A DNA stretch of 64,000 bases from Streptomyces sp. LUP30. Its GTDB lineage: Bacteria; Actinomycetota; Actinomycetes; Streptomycetales; Streptomycetaceae. The DNA lies in contig NZ_MJAJ01000047.1 in assembly GCF_001746365.1 (NCBI RefSeq), forward strand, positions 1-64,000, in the 5' to 3' direction. The notes under the pieces were generated by a model. It had not been told where the DNA came from. It searched no databases and was given only the letters and a program-made list of their open reading frames with translations. Shown one piece after another: positions 41,282-49,812 of this stretch (positions are counted from its first letter, which is position 1; each line of letters opens with the position of its first letter). Position numbers and translations under genes: made by a program.

Positions 41282-43287
41282 GCGCCCACCTGGCCACCGG
41301 GGCCGCCGAGCCCGCCGCGGACCGCACGGTCGTCGGCGAGAACCTGTCCCTGCCGCTCTTCCGGACGCTGTCGGGAGTCCTGGCGGGTCATCCCTACCTG
41401 AAGGTCGTCGTCGACCGCGCGGAGAACACCTGGCACCTGCTAGACACCGGAGCGCACCCCTTCCACGTCAACTACGTCGCCACCCGGGTCCTGGGGATGG
41501 ACTTGGCGGCGCTGGACGCGGAGCTGGACGCGTTCAACGCCTCCGTCTACACCGATCCCGAGCGTCGGTTCCTGCTCGGCGTGCTGTCCCTGCACACCGA
41601 GCAGGAGGAGGGCAGGGAGCGGCCGTTCCTCGTCCTGGAGACGACCGAGGCCGACACCATGCACGGCGAACTGCTCGTCTTCTTCTACGAGTTCGTCCGG
41701 GCGCGGGTCGACAGCAGGCTGCCGCTGCTGCTCAAGCCCGCCAACCACGGGCAGGAGGAGGAGCTGTCGGCGATCAGCGAACAGCGTGTGCCCCGCATCC
41801 TGAGTCACGAGCTGTTCGGATCCCGGGAGCGCACACCGCTGAACCCCGGCGAGGCCATCGGACGGCTGCGCTTCTTCCGCACGGCCGAGGAGTACACGGC
41901 GGCGGAGGCCACCAGCTTGGGCTGGGCGGACATCGTGGCGATGCCCTGCCTGCCCGACGACGTCCCGCGCGTCGCCGGCTTCATCAACACCGCGCCGATC
42001 ACCCCCCTTTCGCACACCAACGTCCTCGCCTCCGGCTGGGGCATCCCCAACGCGATCGTCCGCGATCTGGAGCAACTCGTCGACAAGGACGGCCTCGCCG
42101 ACGCGTGGGTGCGCTATCGGGTGGACGAGGACGACATATCCCTGCAGCGCCTCGACCGTGAACCAGACCTGCGGGCGCCGGCCTGGCACCAACAGCGCAT
42201 ACGCCTCGAACCACCGCTGCTGGAAGACGCCCCCGTGCTGTCCCTGCACCGGCTGCGCAGCGCCGACCGCGACCGCTACGGCACGAAGGCGGCCAACCTC
42301 GGCGAGCTGCATCACGTCCTCGACAGCCGCACGGTGGACCTGACCTCCTACTACGGCCGCCCCCGTCCGCCGCGCGAGGACCTCTACGGCCACCTCGCCG
42401 CCCGCCTCGGCCTCAAGACCGCCGACCTCGGGCAACTCCGCGCCCGAGCAGCCGAGTTCGTCGCCGGGGCCGTCGGAGCTCCGGAGGGCGTCGCACTCCC
42501 CTTCGCGCTCCAGCAGCGGTTCCTCGCCTCCTCCCCGGCCCTCCAGCAGGGCATCGGCAAGCTGAAGATGGCGCTCGAACTCGACGCCACCGACGTACTG
42601 GACTCGCTGTGCCTGCACCTGCAGCACCTGATCCGGCACACCCCTGTCCCCGAGTCGGTCACCCGTCAGATCGACCAGGCCTTCCCCGCAGCGGCGGCCT
42701 CGCGCGGACGGCTGGTGGTGCGCTCCTCATCCAACGCCGAGGACCTCCCCGGATTCTCCGCGGCGGGCGTGTACGACTCCGTCACCACCGTCCACGGCAC
42801 AGGTGAACTCCTCGACGCCGTGCGCCAGGTGTGGGCCTCCCTCGTGTCGCCCCGCAGCGTGCGGCTGCGCCACCAGGTCGGCATCTCCCTGGACGACACC
42901 TACATGGGTGTGATCATCCAGGAGTACGTGCCCGCCTCCCTGGGCGGCGTCCTCGTGACCTGCAACCCGACCCGCCGTGAGGACTTCCGCAACGTCTACC
43001 TCAACTGTTCCCCGGGCTCGCCCGAGCAGGTGGTCGACGGGACGGTACTGCCGCAGCAGTACCTGTACAACACCGTGGAGGGCGGCGGCCGTACCGTCGC
43101 GCTGGGCTCGTGGGGCCAGGGGCTGTCCACCGCCGTCCGCGCCCGGCTCGCCGACCTGTCCCTGACCGGACGGCTCCTTCAGTCCCACTTCAGCGGAAGC
43201 GACGTCGACCAGCCCCTCGACATCGAGTGGCTGATGACCGAGCAGGGCGATTTCCGGCTGGTCCAGATCCGCCCCTACTCGCTGTGA
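41278..43287 (+). CDS. PEP synthase/pyruvate dikinase-like phosphotransferase
   Basis: 669-residue dikinase-type protein. Residues about 190-290 hold the swivelling phosphohistidine-like domain with PITPLSHTNVLASGWG (candidate H246). The ATP-grasp PPDK_N-type domain follows from about 332 (DRYGTKAANLGEL), with RLVVRSSSNAEDLPGFSAAG (about 477-496), MGVIIQEYVP and the closing FRLVQIRPYSL. No PEP barrel is present. Domain order His then ATP is like glucan water dikinase, opposite to PEP synthase and rifampin phosphotransferase. It probably transfers the beta-phosphate of ATP to a small substrate, perhaps the ligase product. Coupled to both neighbours. Confidence 0.85.
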   Translation: MSAHLATGAAEPAADRTVVGENLSLPLFRTLSGVLAGHPYLKVVVDRAENTWHLLDTGAHPFHVNYVATRVLGMDLAALDAELDAFNASVYTDPERRFLLGVLSLHTEQEEGRERPFLVLETTEADTMHGELLVFFYEFVRARVDSRLPLLLKPANHGQEEELSAISEQRVPRILSHELFGSRERTPLNPGEAIGRLRFFRTAEEYTAAEATSLGWADIVAMPCLPDDVPRVAGFINTAPITPLSHTNVLASGWGIPNAIVRDLEQLVDKDGLADAWVRYRVDEDDISLQRLDREPDLRAPAWHQQRIRLEPPLLEDAPVLSLHRLRSADRDRYGTKAANLGELHHVLDSRTVDLTSYYGRPRPPREDLYGHLAARLGLKTADLGQLRARAAEFVAGAVGAPEGVALPFALQQRFLASSPALQQGIGKLKMALELDATDVLDSLCLHLQHLIRHTPVPESVTRQIDQAFPAAAASRGRLVVRSSSNAEDLPGFSAAGVYDSVTTVHGTGELLDAVRQVWASLVSPRSVRLRHQVGISLDDTYMGVIIQEYVPASLGGVLVTCNPTRREDFRNVYLNCSPGSPEQVVDGTVLPQQYLYNTVEGGGRTVALGSWGQGLSTAVRARLADLSLTGRLLQSHFSGSDVDQPLDIEWLMTEQGDFRLVQIRPYSL

Positions 43288-44750
43288 GGGCGCGTCCTGC
43301 CCGGCCGCGTCGAGGCACCGGAGGAGCCACGGGCCTGACCGACACCGCCCGTCGGATCATCAGGCTCAACAACGGCTTCCAGCTGCTGTTCAACCTCCTG
43401 TGGTGGATGCCGGTGTTCTATGCCTACCAGAAGGCGGCCGGCCTCTCGGACGGGCAGATCTTCGGCATCCAGAGCATCTACTACGTGGCCTTCTGCCTTC
43501 TGGAGATCCCGACCGGGTTGATCGCCGACCGGATCGGCACCCGCAACTGCCTGCGGGCCGGCGCGGTGGTGATGACGGCCGCGAACCTGGCCCCGGTGGT
43601 CAGCGCCTCCTACACCGGGTTCCTCCTCCACTTCCTTGCCATCGCCGCCGGCCGGTCGCTCACCTCGGGCGCGGCGAGCGCCTACCTGTACGACGGGCTG
43701 CGCGCGGAACGGTGCGACGAGCACTATCTGCGGGCCGAGGGCACCGCGCGAGCTCTGGGGCTCGCGGCGAAGGTGGTGTGCTGGCCCCTGGTCGGGCCGC
43801 TGATGGCGCTCGCGCACCCGGCCCCGTACGTGCTCAGCGCCGCGAGCGCGGCAGGCTCCCTCGTCTGTGCCGTGCTGCTGCCCCGGCTCGCCGGACCGAA
43901 AGCCGGAGCGGACACGGACCGGGGTGACGGCGGGCGTCGGGGCGGCGCCTTCCTGCGGGACGCGGGAACCGCGCTGCGCTGCGTCGCCTCCTCGCCGTGG
44001 CTGGCCCTGGTGATGATGCAGGGCGTGGCGATCTTCACGCTCTCGCGCATCTGCCAGGTCAACCTCTTCCAGCCGATCCTGCTGGACCACGGCATCGGCG
44101 AAGCCTCGCACGGTGGAGTGCTGGCCGCGATGACCGTGGCGGAGGCGGTGGCGTCCGCGCGGCCCCAATGGCTCAGCCGCAGACTGCCACCGGTCGCCTG
44201 GGTGTCCGTCCTCAGTCTCGCGCTGGCGGGCACCCTGGCGGCCATGACCCTCGGCGGGCCATGGGTCGTCGTCCTGCTGCTCTGCCTGTTCGCCGCCGCC
44301 ACCGGGTTCGCGTTCCCCGTCCAGCGCAAACTGGTCAACGACGCGGTCCCCGCGCACGCACCGAGGGCCACCCTGCTGTCGGTCGAGAGCATCGTGGACC
44401 GCGCGGTGTGCGCCCTGGCCGCGATCGCCGCGGGCGCGTACCTGTCGGCCGGGCATCTGGACGCTCTGCTGTGGCACAGCGCGCTGGCCACGGCGGTGCT
44501 GCTCGGGGTCTTCCAACTGCTGCTGCGCAGCGGGGTCGCCCGCGGGGACCGCGACGGGAATCGGGGGGTGCGGCCGCAGCCGGCCGGCCGCGGGGAAGCC
44601 GGCACCGGCAGCGGCGGCAACGCGCTGACGGAGGCGGGCGACGGTGCAACCGACCTGGCGGACGCAGGGGAAGCGAGTGAAGCGGGGAATCCCGGCCGCA
44701 AGGAGGCCCTCGAAGCGGATCACGCCCCGCGGAGGCCACGAACGACCTGA
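43284..44750 (+). CDS. MFS transporter
   Basis: 488-residue major facilitator with about 12 membrane segments. IFGIQSIYYVAFCLLEIPTGLIADRIGTR contains the loop 2-3 motif typical of the family. The C-terminal 75 residues are hydrophilic and low-complexity. The GTG at 43284 overlaps the upstream stop as GTGA; GGAGGAG at 43319-43325 could instead drive a CTG start at about 43336. Last gene of the ATP-grasp/dikinase operon and probably its product exporter or self-resistance pump. Confidence 0.83.
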   Translation: MRARPARPRRGTGGATGLTDTARRIIRLNNGFQLLFNLLWWMPVFYAYQKAAGLSDGQIFGIQSIYYVAFCLLEIPTGLIADRIGTRNCLRAGAVVMTAANLAPVVSASYTGFLLHFLAIAAGRSLTSGAASAYLYDGLRAERCDEHYLRAEGTARALGLAAKVVCWPLVGPLMALAHPAPYVLSAASAAGSLVCAVLLPRLAGPKAGADTDRGDGGRRGGAFLRDAGTALRCVASSPWLALVMMQGVAIFTLSRICQVNLFQPILLDHGIGEASHGGVLAAMTVAEAVASARPQWLSRRLPPVAWVSVLSLALAGTLAAMTLGGPWVVVLLLCLFAAATGFAFPVQRKLVNDAVPAHAPRATLLSVESIVDRAVCALAAIAAGAYLSAGHLDALLWHSALATAVLLGVFQLLLRSGVARGDRDGNRGVRPQPAGRGEAGTGSGGNALTEAGDGATDLADAGEASEAGNPGRKEALEADHAPRRPRTT

Positions 44751-44904
44751 CGGCCCGACGACCGGACCCTTCGGACCCACCGGGCCACCGGGAGATCGGC
44801 CCGCGACCACCGCCGAAACGGGACCCGTGGCGCAGGCGCAGCACCGTCGTCGGTACGCCGCCCTGGATCAGGAGCCTACGACGACGGGCGGCCCCGGCCC
44901 GGTC

Positions 44905-44944
44905 TGTGGCTGTGGCTGGCTGTGGCTGTGGCTGTGGCTGTGGC
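44905..44944. repeat. TGTGGC hexanucleotide repeat
   Basis: Six TGTGGC units, one interrupted by an extra TGGC, just beyond the stop of the HAD gene. A slippage-prone microsatellite in the otherwise unannotated 44751-44948. Confidence 0.85.
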
Positions 44945-44948
44945 GTGT

Positions 44949-45599
44949 TCAAACGAGGCGACGGCCGAGGAGTTCGACCAGTCCCGCCGGCAGGAACGCG
45001 GGCCGCCGCGGCAGACCGACCTGATACGACACGAAGCCCAACGAGGAGGCCACGGACACCTCCTGGGCCGTCTCCGCCTGGTAGACGACTCGGCAGCCGG
45101 CCGAGTCCTCCTTGGCGCGCTGCCACAGGACCGGGGACGGCTTGCGTTCGGCCTCGGTGCGCGGCGTACGGATCCGGTCGCCGAAGTCCGCCCAGGCGAA
45201 GGCCGTCGGGCCCCGCCACGTCGCGTCGACCTCCGTCCGAAGCCGGGCGGCGCGCTCGGCGTCGGTCGCGCCCCAGGAGGGCGGCACATTGGTGATCAGG
45301 CCGACCTTGATGTGGCGTTCCCGCAGAGTCCGCAGGTACGAGGCCGCACCGGGCAGGTAGGTGGTGCTGCCGTCGTCGGCGGTGTGCACCAGGGTCTCCC
45401 CCAGGTCGAAATACACGACGGGACAGGCCCGTTGGCCATGTGCGGGCGTGGGGAGGGCCATACCCGGGCCCTTTCCGTCCGCCTCGGGCGCGGCGAGTCC
45501 GGCGGCCGCGGTCGCCGGCGTGCAGAGGAGCGTCGACACCAGGGCCGCGCTCAGGGCGCGGCCCACACGGGCCGAACTGTTGGAGGCGGATCCGTTCAT
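44949..45599 (-). CDS. Secreted HAD-superfamily hydrolase
   Basis: 216-residue protein with a signal peptide (ALSAALVSTLLCTPATAAAG). The HAD core shows motif I VVYFDLGETL (nucleophile Asp, D-x-G-x-T), LITNVPPSW for motif II (Thr), and ERKPSPVLW with a Lys for motif III. The final acidic motif IV is weak. Export of a HAD hydrolase is unusual. ATG 45599 is preceded by AAGGG at 12 bases; ATG 45611 is in frame and could be the start. Confidence 0.75.
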   Translation of the reverse strand: MNGSASNSSARVGRALSAALVSTLLCTPATAAAGLAAPEADGKGPGMALPTPAHGQRACPVVYFDLGETLVHTADDGSTTYLPGAASYLRTLRERHIKVGLITNVPPSWGATDAERAARLRTEVDATWRGPTAFAWADFGDRIRTPRTEAERKPSPVLWQRAKEDSAGCRVVYQAETAQEVSVASSLGFVSYQVGLPRRPAFLPAGLVELLGRRLV

Positions 45600-45740
45600 G
45601 TGCACCGTCATCCCTTCCCTGTCATAGGCATGACACGCTAACGCTCCTGTGGTCCACCAGGGGGCCGAGCCCACTACTGGCCTGATCCCGCCCCTGGTCC
45701 GGGGCCGGGCCCACCGGCCCTACTGGCCGCGTGCCGGCAG

Positions 45741-45770
45741 GTCGGCTGGTCGGCTGGTCGGCTGGTCGGC
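45741..45770. repeat. CGGCTGGT octanucleotide repeat
   Basis: Three tandem CGGCTGGT units (45743-45766) plus partial units on each side, in a stretch with no gene, next to transposase debris. Confidence 0.85.
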
Positions 45771-45789
45771 GAGCGAACAGTTCGTCAAG

Positions 45790-46176
45790 GTTGTCCGGCG
45801 GGGCCGCCGGGGCCCTTCAGACCTGGCATGCGGTTCGGGCTGCATCGGGATCTGCGGAAGATGCGCCAGGACTTCAGGCGTGCGACGCCGCGTTCGACCG
45901 GTGCCCGTGCCGCCGCCAGGGCCCGGTTGAGGGCCTGCTCGGTGGGGCTGACTTTTGCAGGGGTGTGCGTTTGATCCCCGTGGTCAGCCAGGGGCCACCG
46001 CCCTGGTAGACGAGGCCGTGGCGGCGGTGCTGGTGGGAGTAGTAGGCCCGTCCGTCGCCGACCCGGTCGCACTCGGCGAGCGTGCCGTCCAGCAGGACGA
46101 AGTCCGCGGGGGCCCCGCTCGTTGCGCTCCGGACCGTCACGTGATCGATGGCCAGCTCGAAGAAGATCATCAACAC
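45790..46176 (-). pseudogene. IS5-like transposase remnant (DDE type)
   Basis: On the minus strand FVLLDGTLAECDRVGDGRA and YYSHQHRRHG (about 46030-46115) are followed at once by YQGGGPWLTTGIKR, so roughly 80 residues between the first Asp and second Asp regions are deleted. A frameshift near 45960 then moves to LNRALAAARAPVERGVARLK and SWRIFRRSRCSPNRM, the C-terminus. Dead copy; no terminal repeats found. Confidence 0.72.
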
Positions 46177-46353
46177 GGACTATTCCGGGGCTGATTCGGC
46201 GTCCTGGCGGGCTCCGTCACAACCGACAGCCCTCTACCGCTAGCGCGATGGGGCAGACCTGAAACCCCGTCGCCGCCGCAGCGATCCGATCAGGCGGGAG
46301 GACCGGGATGGGATCCAGCCTGTGAGCGGTGGGCGCGTACTGCCGCTCAGTCG

Positions 46354-46608
46354 GTGACCGCCCTCCCCGTGTCCAGCGACTCGGCGCTGGCCTCATGTTG
46401 GGGTCAACGGGTGACCGGCAGCGCGGGCCATCAGGGGAACAAAACCTGGTGCACCTCGGGACGGTACCGTGAAGTGATCAAGTGCGAGACCCTGGGTGGC
46501 TACCAGTACTGGCACTACGGTCCCTGGGTATGGGCGAGCGCGGAGAGCGTCGCATGGTGCAACATCGGCGACAGGATCGACTCGGACTATACGGAGTGGG
46601 GGGCGTGA
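46354..46608 (+). CDS. Small Cys/Trp/Tyr-rich protein, possibly truncated
   Basis: 84 residues from GTG 46354. The C-terminal part (KTWCTSGRYREVIKCETLGG, YQYWHYGPWVWASAESVAWC, NIGDRIDSDYTEWGA) looks like the mature part of Streptomyces small secreted proteins with two disulfides. No signal peptide precedes it, so the gene may have lost its 5' end to the neighbouring transposon debris. No ribosome site at this GTG. Confidence 0.45.
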   Translation: MTALPVSSDSALASCWGQRVTGSAGHQGNKTWCTSGRYREVIKCETLGGYQYWHYGPWVWASAESVAWCNIGDRIDSDYTEWGA

Positions 46609-46862
46609 GGCTCCTTCCGAGGACGCCCGGTCGGTACGCATCGACCCACGCCGGCGAGCTCTGGGCGATGCCGAGGCGGCGTCCGAGGTCTCCCGCTTGA
46701 CTCCGTCGCCGATCAGGCGGGATGGGTCGGACCCGTTGATCGCGGCTGGCTGCGCAGACCGCCCGACGCCGGTTCACCACCCGCCTGTGACCGGGGGCGC
46801 TGTCGCCCGGAGCGGTCCTGCGCGAGCGTAACCGCGTTGCCCCCGGCGGCCGTTGGAATGGC

Positions 46863-47045
46863 GTGACGGAAACCAAAGGACGCGCCGAGGGCACGAGCAC
46901 GCTTGTCTACCAGTGCCGTCTGCCGCTGTCCCCGCACACCGTCAAGCACCTCGCCGGTCTGCTGCCCGCGCCATCTGAAGGGGATACGGTCGGCCGACGC
47001 GGCGGGCCGGTTCGCCCGAGGGGTCAGCACACCGAACCCGACCGC
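46863..47045 (+). pseudogene. Transposase N-terminal fragment (IS5-like)
   Basis: VYQCRLPLSPHTVKHLAGLL followed, after a frame change, by RHLKGIRS matches the N-terminus of a common Streptomyces IS5-type transposase. The remainder is absent. Different family member from the 45790-46176 copy, or its displaced start. Confidence 0.55.
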
Positions 47046-47073
47046 GTGCCTGGAGCCCAGCTGCGCCGACGGC

Positions 47074-47445
47074 TCAGTGGCCTGCGATCCAGCGCCGGAC
47101 GGCCTCGTTGACGGTGTCGTCGAGGGCGCTCAACGCTTCGACGGCGTGCAGATCTCCCGCCTCGGGCGCGACTCCCGCTCGGATGAGTGCCGCGTGCAGA
47201 TCCAGGCGTCGCCGGTCGGCCGGAGCCATCGCCAAGGGGAGCCGCCGGCCCGGGTCAGGGGCGGGCCACAATGGCTCTTCCTCGGCTGCTCGCGCCTGAG
47301 GCGGCACCCGCCAGTCCTCGTCCCCCCACTGCTCTCCGGACTCCGCCCCGTCCAGAGCCGTCTGCGCGTCGTAACCGCAGCGGTAGGGGTCCATGATCAG
47401 CTCGGGCGCCGTCACGGCGGTCGGTGAGTACTGCCACTTCTGCAT
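47074..47445 (-). CDS. Hypothetical protein
   Basis: 123-residue acidic soluble protein. The C-terminus (RRLDLHAALIRAGVAPEAGDLHAVEALSALDDTVNEAVRRW) is a helical pair seen in several Streptomyces hypothetical proteins; the N-terminus reads QKWQYSPTAVTAPELI. GGAGG five bases before the ATG is a strong ribosome site. No function assignable. Confidence 0.68.
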   Translation of the reverse strand: MQKWQYSPTAVTAPELIMDPYRCGYDAQTALDGAESGEQWGDEDWRVPPQARAAEEEPLWPAPDPGRRLPLAMAPADRRRLDLHAALIRAGVAPEAGDLHAVEALSALDDTVNEAVRRWIAGH

Positions 47446-47649
47446 ACAACCTCCAGCATTCGGCGTTCGCTCGGTGTCCAGGAGGCTGTCTGTCCGGTCG
47501 GCAGTTGCAGGACGGGCAAGGAACCACCCGAACGCCCCCTAACCCATCTCGTCACACCACCGCACCAGGTGATATCAGGGGTCCCGAGCGGCGTCGCGTC
47601 GCGGCCCGCGTCCACGCTCTCATCACCCGGCACACGACCCTCACACCCA

Positions 47650-48021
47650 CTACCGCTCACTTGAGTGGCTCTGATCGGGTGGACTCGCGGGGTCGTCCCG
47701 ACGAGCGTGGCGCTGCACGGTCGCGTCCAGCTTCCGGCTCATCTGCTCCGGCAGAGGCTGACGGCCCAGCGCCCAGCCGATCACCGATTCGGCGACCGTG
47801 AGCAGTTTGACGTTGGTGTGCTGGGACACCTCCCGCAGCACCTCGAACCCGGCGTCCGGCGGGATGCGATGAACCGCGATGAGGACGCCGATGGCCTGGT
47901 CGACAACCGCGTGGGAGTCGACAGCCCGCCGGAGCTGTGCGTTCTCCTGCTCCAGGCAGGCCGCCGAAGGCGTCCCCGGGCCGTCGGGCAGGTCCATCTG
48001 TGCGCGAGAGGACGTCGTCAT
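47650..48021 (-). CDS. ANTAR-domain protein
   Basis: 123-residue protein consisting mostly of an ANTAR RNA-binding domain (LRRAVDSHAVVDQAIGVLIAVHRIPPDAGFEVLREVSQHT, about 28-68, then LLTVAESVIGWALG). ANTAR proteins bind paired hairpins in nascent RNA and prevent termination. No sensor domain is attached, so activity would depend on a partner. ATG 48021 follows GGAGA; a longer frame upstream is not coding. Confidence 0.83.
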   Translation of the reverse strand: MTTSSRAQMDLPDGPGTPSAACLEQENAQLRRAVDSHAVVDQAIGVLIAVHRIPPDAGFEVLREVSQHTNVKLLTVAESVIGWALGRQPLPEQMSRKLDATVQRHARRDDPASPPDQSHSSER

Positions 48022-48471
48022 GACCGGGTCTCCATGCCGGGCGAGGTCTGCTGTCTCCAGTACGCCTGCCCCGCACGGGAACGGCAAGACATCCCGGCGC
48101 ATGACGAAGATCACCGGCGTGGGGGAAAGGCGCTTCGTCGTCCATGGTCGACGAAGAGCCCGCGAGGCTGTTGTCCCAACCCCTCCCCCGCCGAGTCTCC
48201 CTCACAGCCCCGCTCACACCCGGTCCGTTCCGGTGGGGCGGACGGTGCCGGCCGGGAAGCCGGGTCCGGGCGTCATCCTGGCCGAACGCCCTTGCCCGCC
48301 GAGCACCGGGCTCTCGACAGTCGCCTGCGACGAGGCGGCCACTCAACGCCCTGACGTGGCCCTCAAGGCGTCCAGTCCACGAGCATCACCCGATCGGCCC
48401 CCGCCCAGGCGGCGTAAGCCACTCGGGCGGGGTCTCCTGGGAGGAGAAAGGCATCCCCCAAGGAGGCCAAC
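48022..48471. other. Intergenic stretch
   Basis: 450 bases between divergent ANTAR and small-protein genes. No frame has start, ribosome site and protein-like content; no clear ANTAR-type double hairpin was recognised. Confidence 0.35.
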
Positions 48472-48681
48472 ATGTACGAGATGTGCCCTGGGCCCGACAA
48501 GCCCGGAACCGCCATCGTGTGGCACGTCATCGCGAAACAGGCGGCCTTCGCCCTGTGCGGGCAACGGCTAGCCGATCGAACGGAAGGCGCGCAGGTCGAG
48601 CAGGCACGTCACTGCCTCACGTGCATGGACTCCTTCGCCCAGCTCGTCGTGTCCGAGCCACATCGATCGCCCGCTCCGTGA
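48472..48681 (+). CDS. Small Cys-containing protein (zinc-knuckle-like)
   Basis: 69 residues with an ALCGQRL Cys and a HCLTCM pair, similar to short Streptomyces proteins of unknown role that have a C-x(n)-C-x-x-C pattern. AAGGAGG six bases before the ATG is an excellent ribosome site. It is a stand-alone gene. Confidence 0.7.
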   Translation: MYEMCPGPDKPGTAIVWHVIAKQAAFALCGQRLADRTEGAQVEQARHCLTCMDSFAQLVVSEPHRSPAP

Positions 48682-48892
48682 CCCTCCGTCAGCGGCCCCC
48701 ACGAGTTGAGCAGCCATGGCGGACTCCGACGCCGCTGCCCGGGTCCGCCTGACCGCACCCCCTCAGAGTGCGATGCCCCTCTCCTCGGCCGGCGTCGGCA
48801 GGAGGCGGTCCTGGAATGCCTGGTCATGATCGAAGTCCCCCCGGCAGGAGCGGAGTACCGCAGCGAGGAGCAGTCCCCCGCCCGGTCATCCG

Positions 48893-49810
48893 TCAGTCGG
48901 CGGGAAGCAACGGCGTGCCGGCCGCCCGGCCAGGGAGTGCGTCGTCCAGCTGCGCCCGCTCCGCTTCGCTCAGTTGCAGCTCGGTCGCCTTGGCGGAGTC
49001 CTGGATCGAAGCCGGGCGGCCGGCTCCCGGCACCGGGATCACGGCCGGGGAGCGGGCCAGCAGCCAGGCCAGCGCGATCCGCTGCGGGCTGACGCCATGG
49101 TCGGCCGCGATGCGGTGGAAGGCGGTGCCCACGGAAGCCGGTCCGGACGGTCCGTCGAGGGAGCTGCGGGAGATGCCGCCCAGCGGGCTCCAGGGCAGGA
49201 AGGCCAGCCCCAGCTGCGTACTCAGCTGCAGCTCGGGCTCGTTGTCGCGCACGGCGGGCGAGTACTGGTTCTGCACGGAGACGAGCGCGTCGCCGAGGAT
49301 CGCATGCGCCTCGCGGATCTGGCCGGTGGTGACGTTGGAGATCCCGGCGGCACGGATCGTTCCGGCGTCGAGCAACTCGCGCAGCGCCCCCACGGATTCT
49401 GCCCAGGGCACGGCCGGGTCCGGCTTGTGCAACTGGTACAGGCCGATGGCGTCGACTCCCAGACGTTTCCGGGAGTCCTCGGCGGCGCGCTTGAGGTGTG
49501 CGGGAGTGGCGGTGACGGTCCAACTGCCGTCGCCGGGGCGTCCACGACCGCCCTTGGTGGCGACGAGGATCCGGGAGGTGTCGCCACCGTAGGAGGCCAG
49601 GGCTCGAGCGATGAGGAGTTCGTTGTGTCCTCGCTCGTCGGCGTGCCAGTGGTAGCTGTCAGCGGTGTCGATGAGCGTGACCCCGGCGTCCAGGGCGGCG
49701 TGGATGGTGGCAATGGCCCGCTGTTCGTCCGGGCGGTGCTCGATGGACAGCGGCATGGCGCCCAGGCCGACGGCGCTGACGGTGGTGTCTCCGATCGGGC
49801 GGTACTGCAT
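48893..49810 (-). CDS. Aldo/keto reductase
   Basis: 305-residue NADPH-dependent oxidoreductase. The tetrad is visible: Asp and Tyr in LIDTADSYHWH, Lys in LVATKGG and His in LYQLHKPDP. SNVTTGQIREAH and LLARSPAVIPVPGAG are the usual cofactor-binding loops. It starts two bases after the stop of the epimerase gene, so the two form an operon, probably controlled by the divergent LysR at 50834. The substrate is unknown. Confidence 0.88.
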   Translation of the reverse strand: MQYRPIGDTTVSAVGLGAMPLSIEHRPDEQRAIATIHAALDAGVTLIDTADSYHWHADERGHNELLIARALASYGGDTSRILVATKGGRGRPGDGSWTVTATPAHLKRAAEDSRKRLGVDAIGLYQLHKPDPAVPWAESVGALRELLDAGTIRAAGISNVTTGQIREAHAILGDALVSVQNQYSPAVRDNEPELQLSTQLGLAFLPWSPLGGISRSSLDGPSGPASVGTAFHRIAADHGVSPQRIALAWLLARSPAVIPVPGAGRPASIQDSAKATELQLSEAERAQLDDALPGRAAGTPLLPAD

Positions 49811-49812
49811 GG

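Noticed and set aside
44905-45770. Short repeats considered as CRISPR or integron-type array
   Set aside because: Units are six to eight bases, contiguous, and without spacers.
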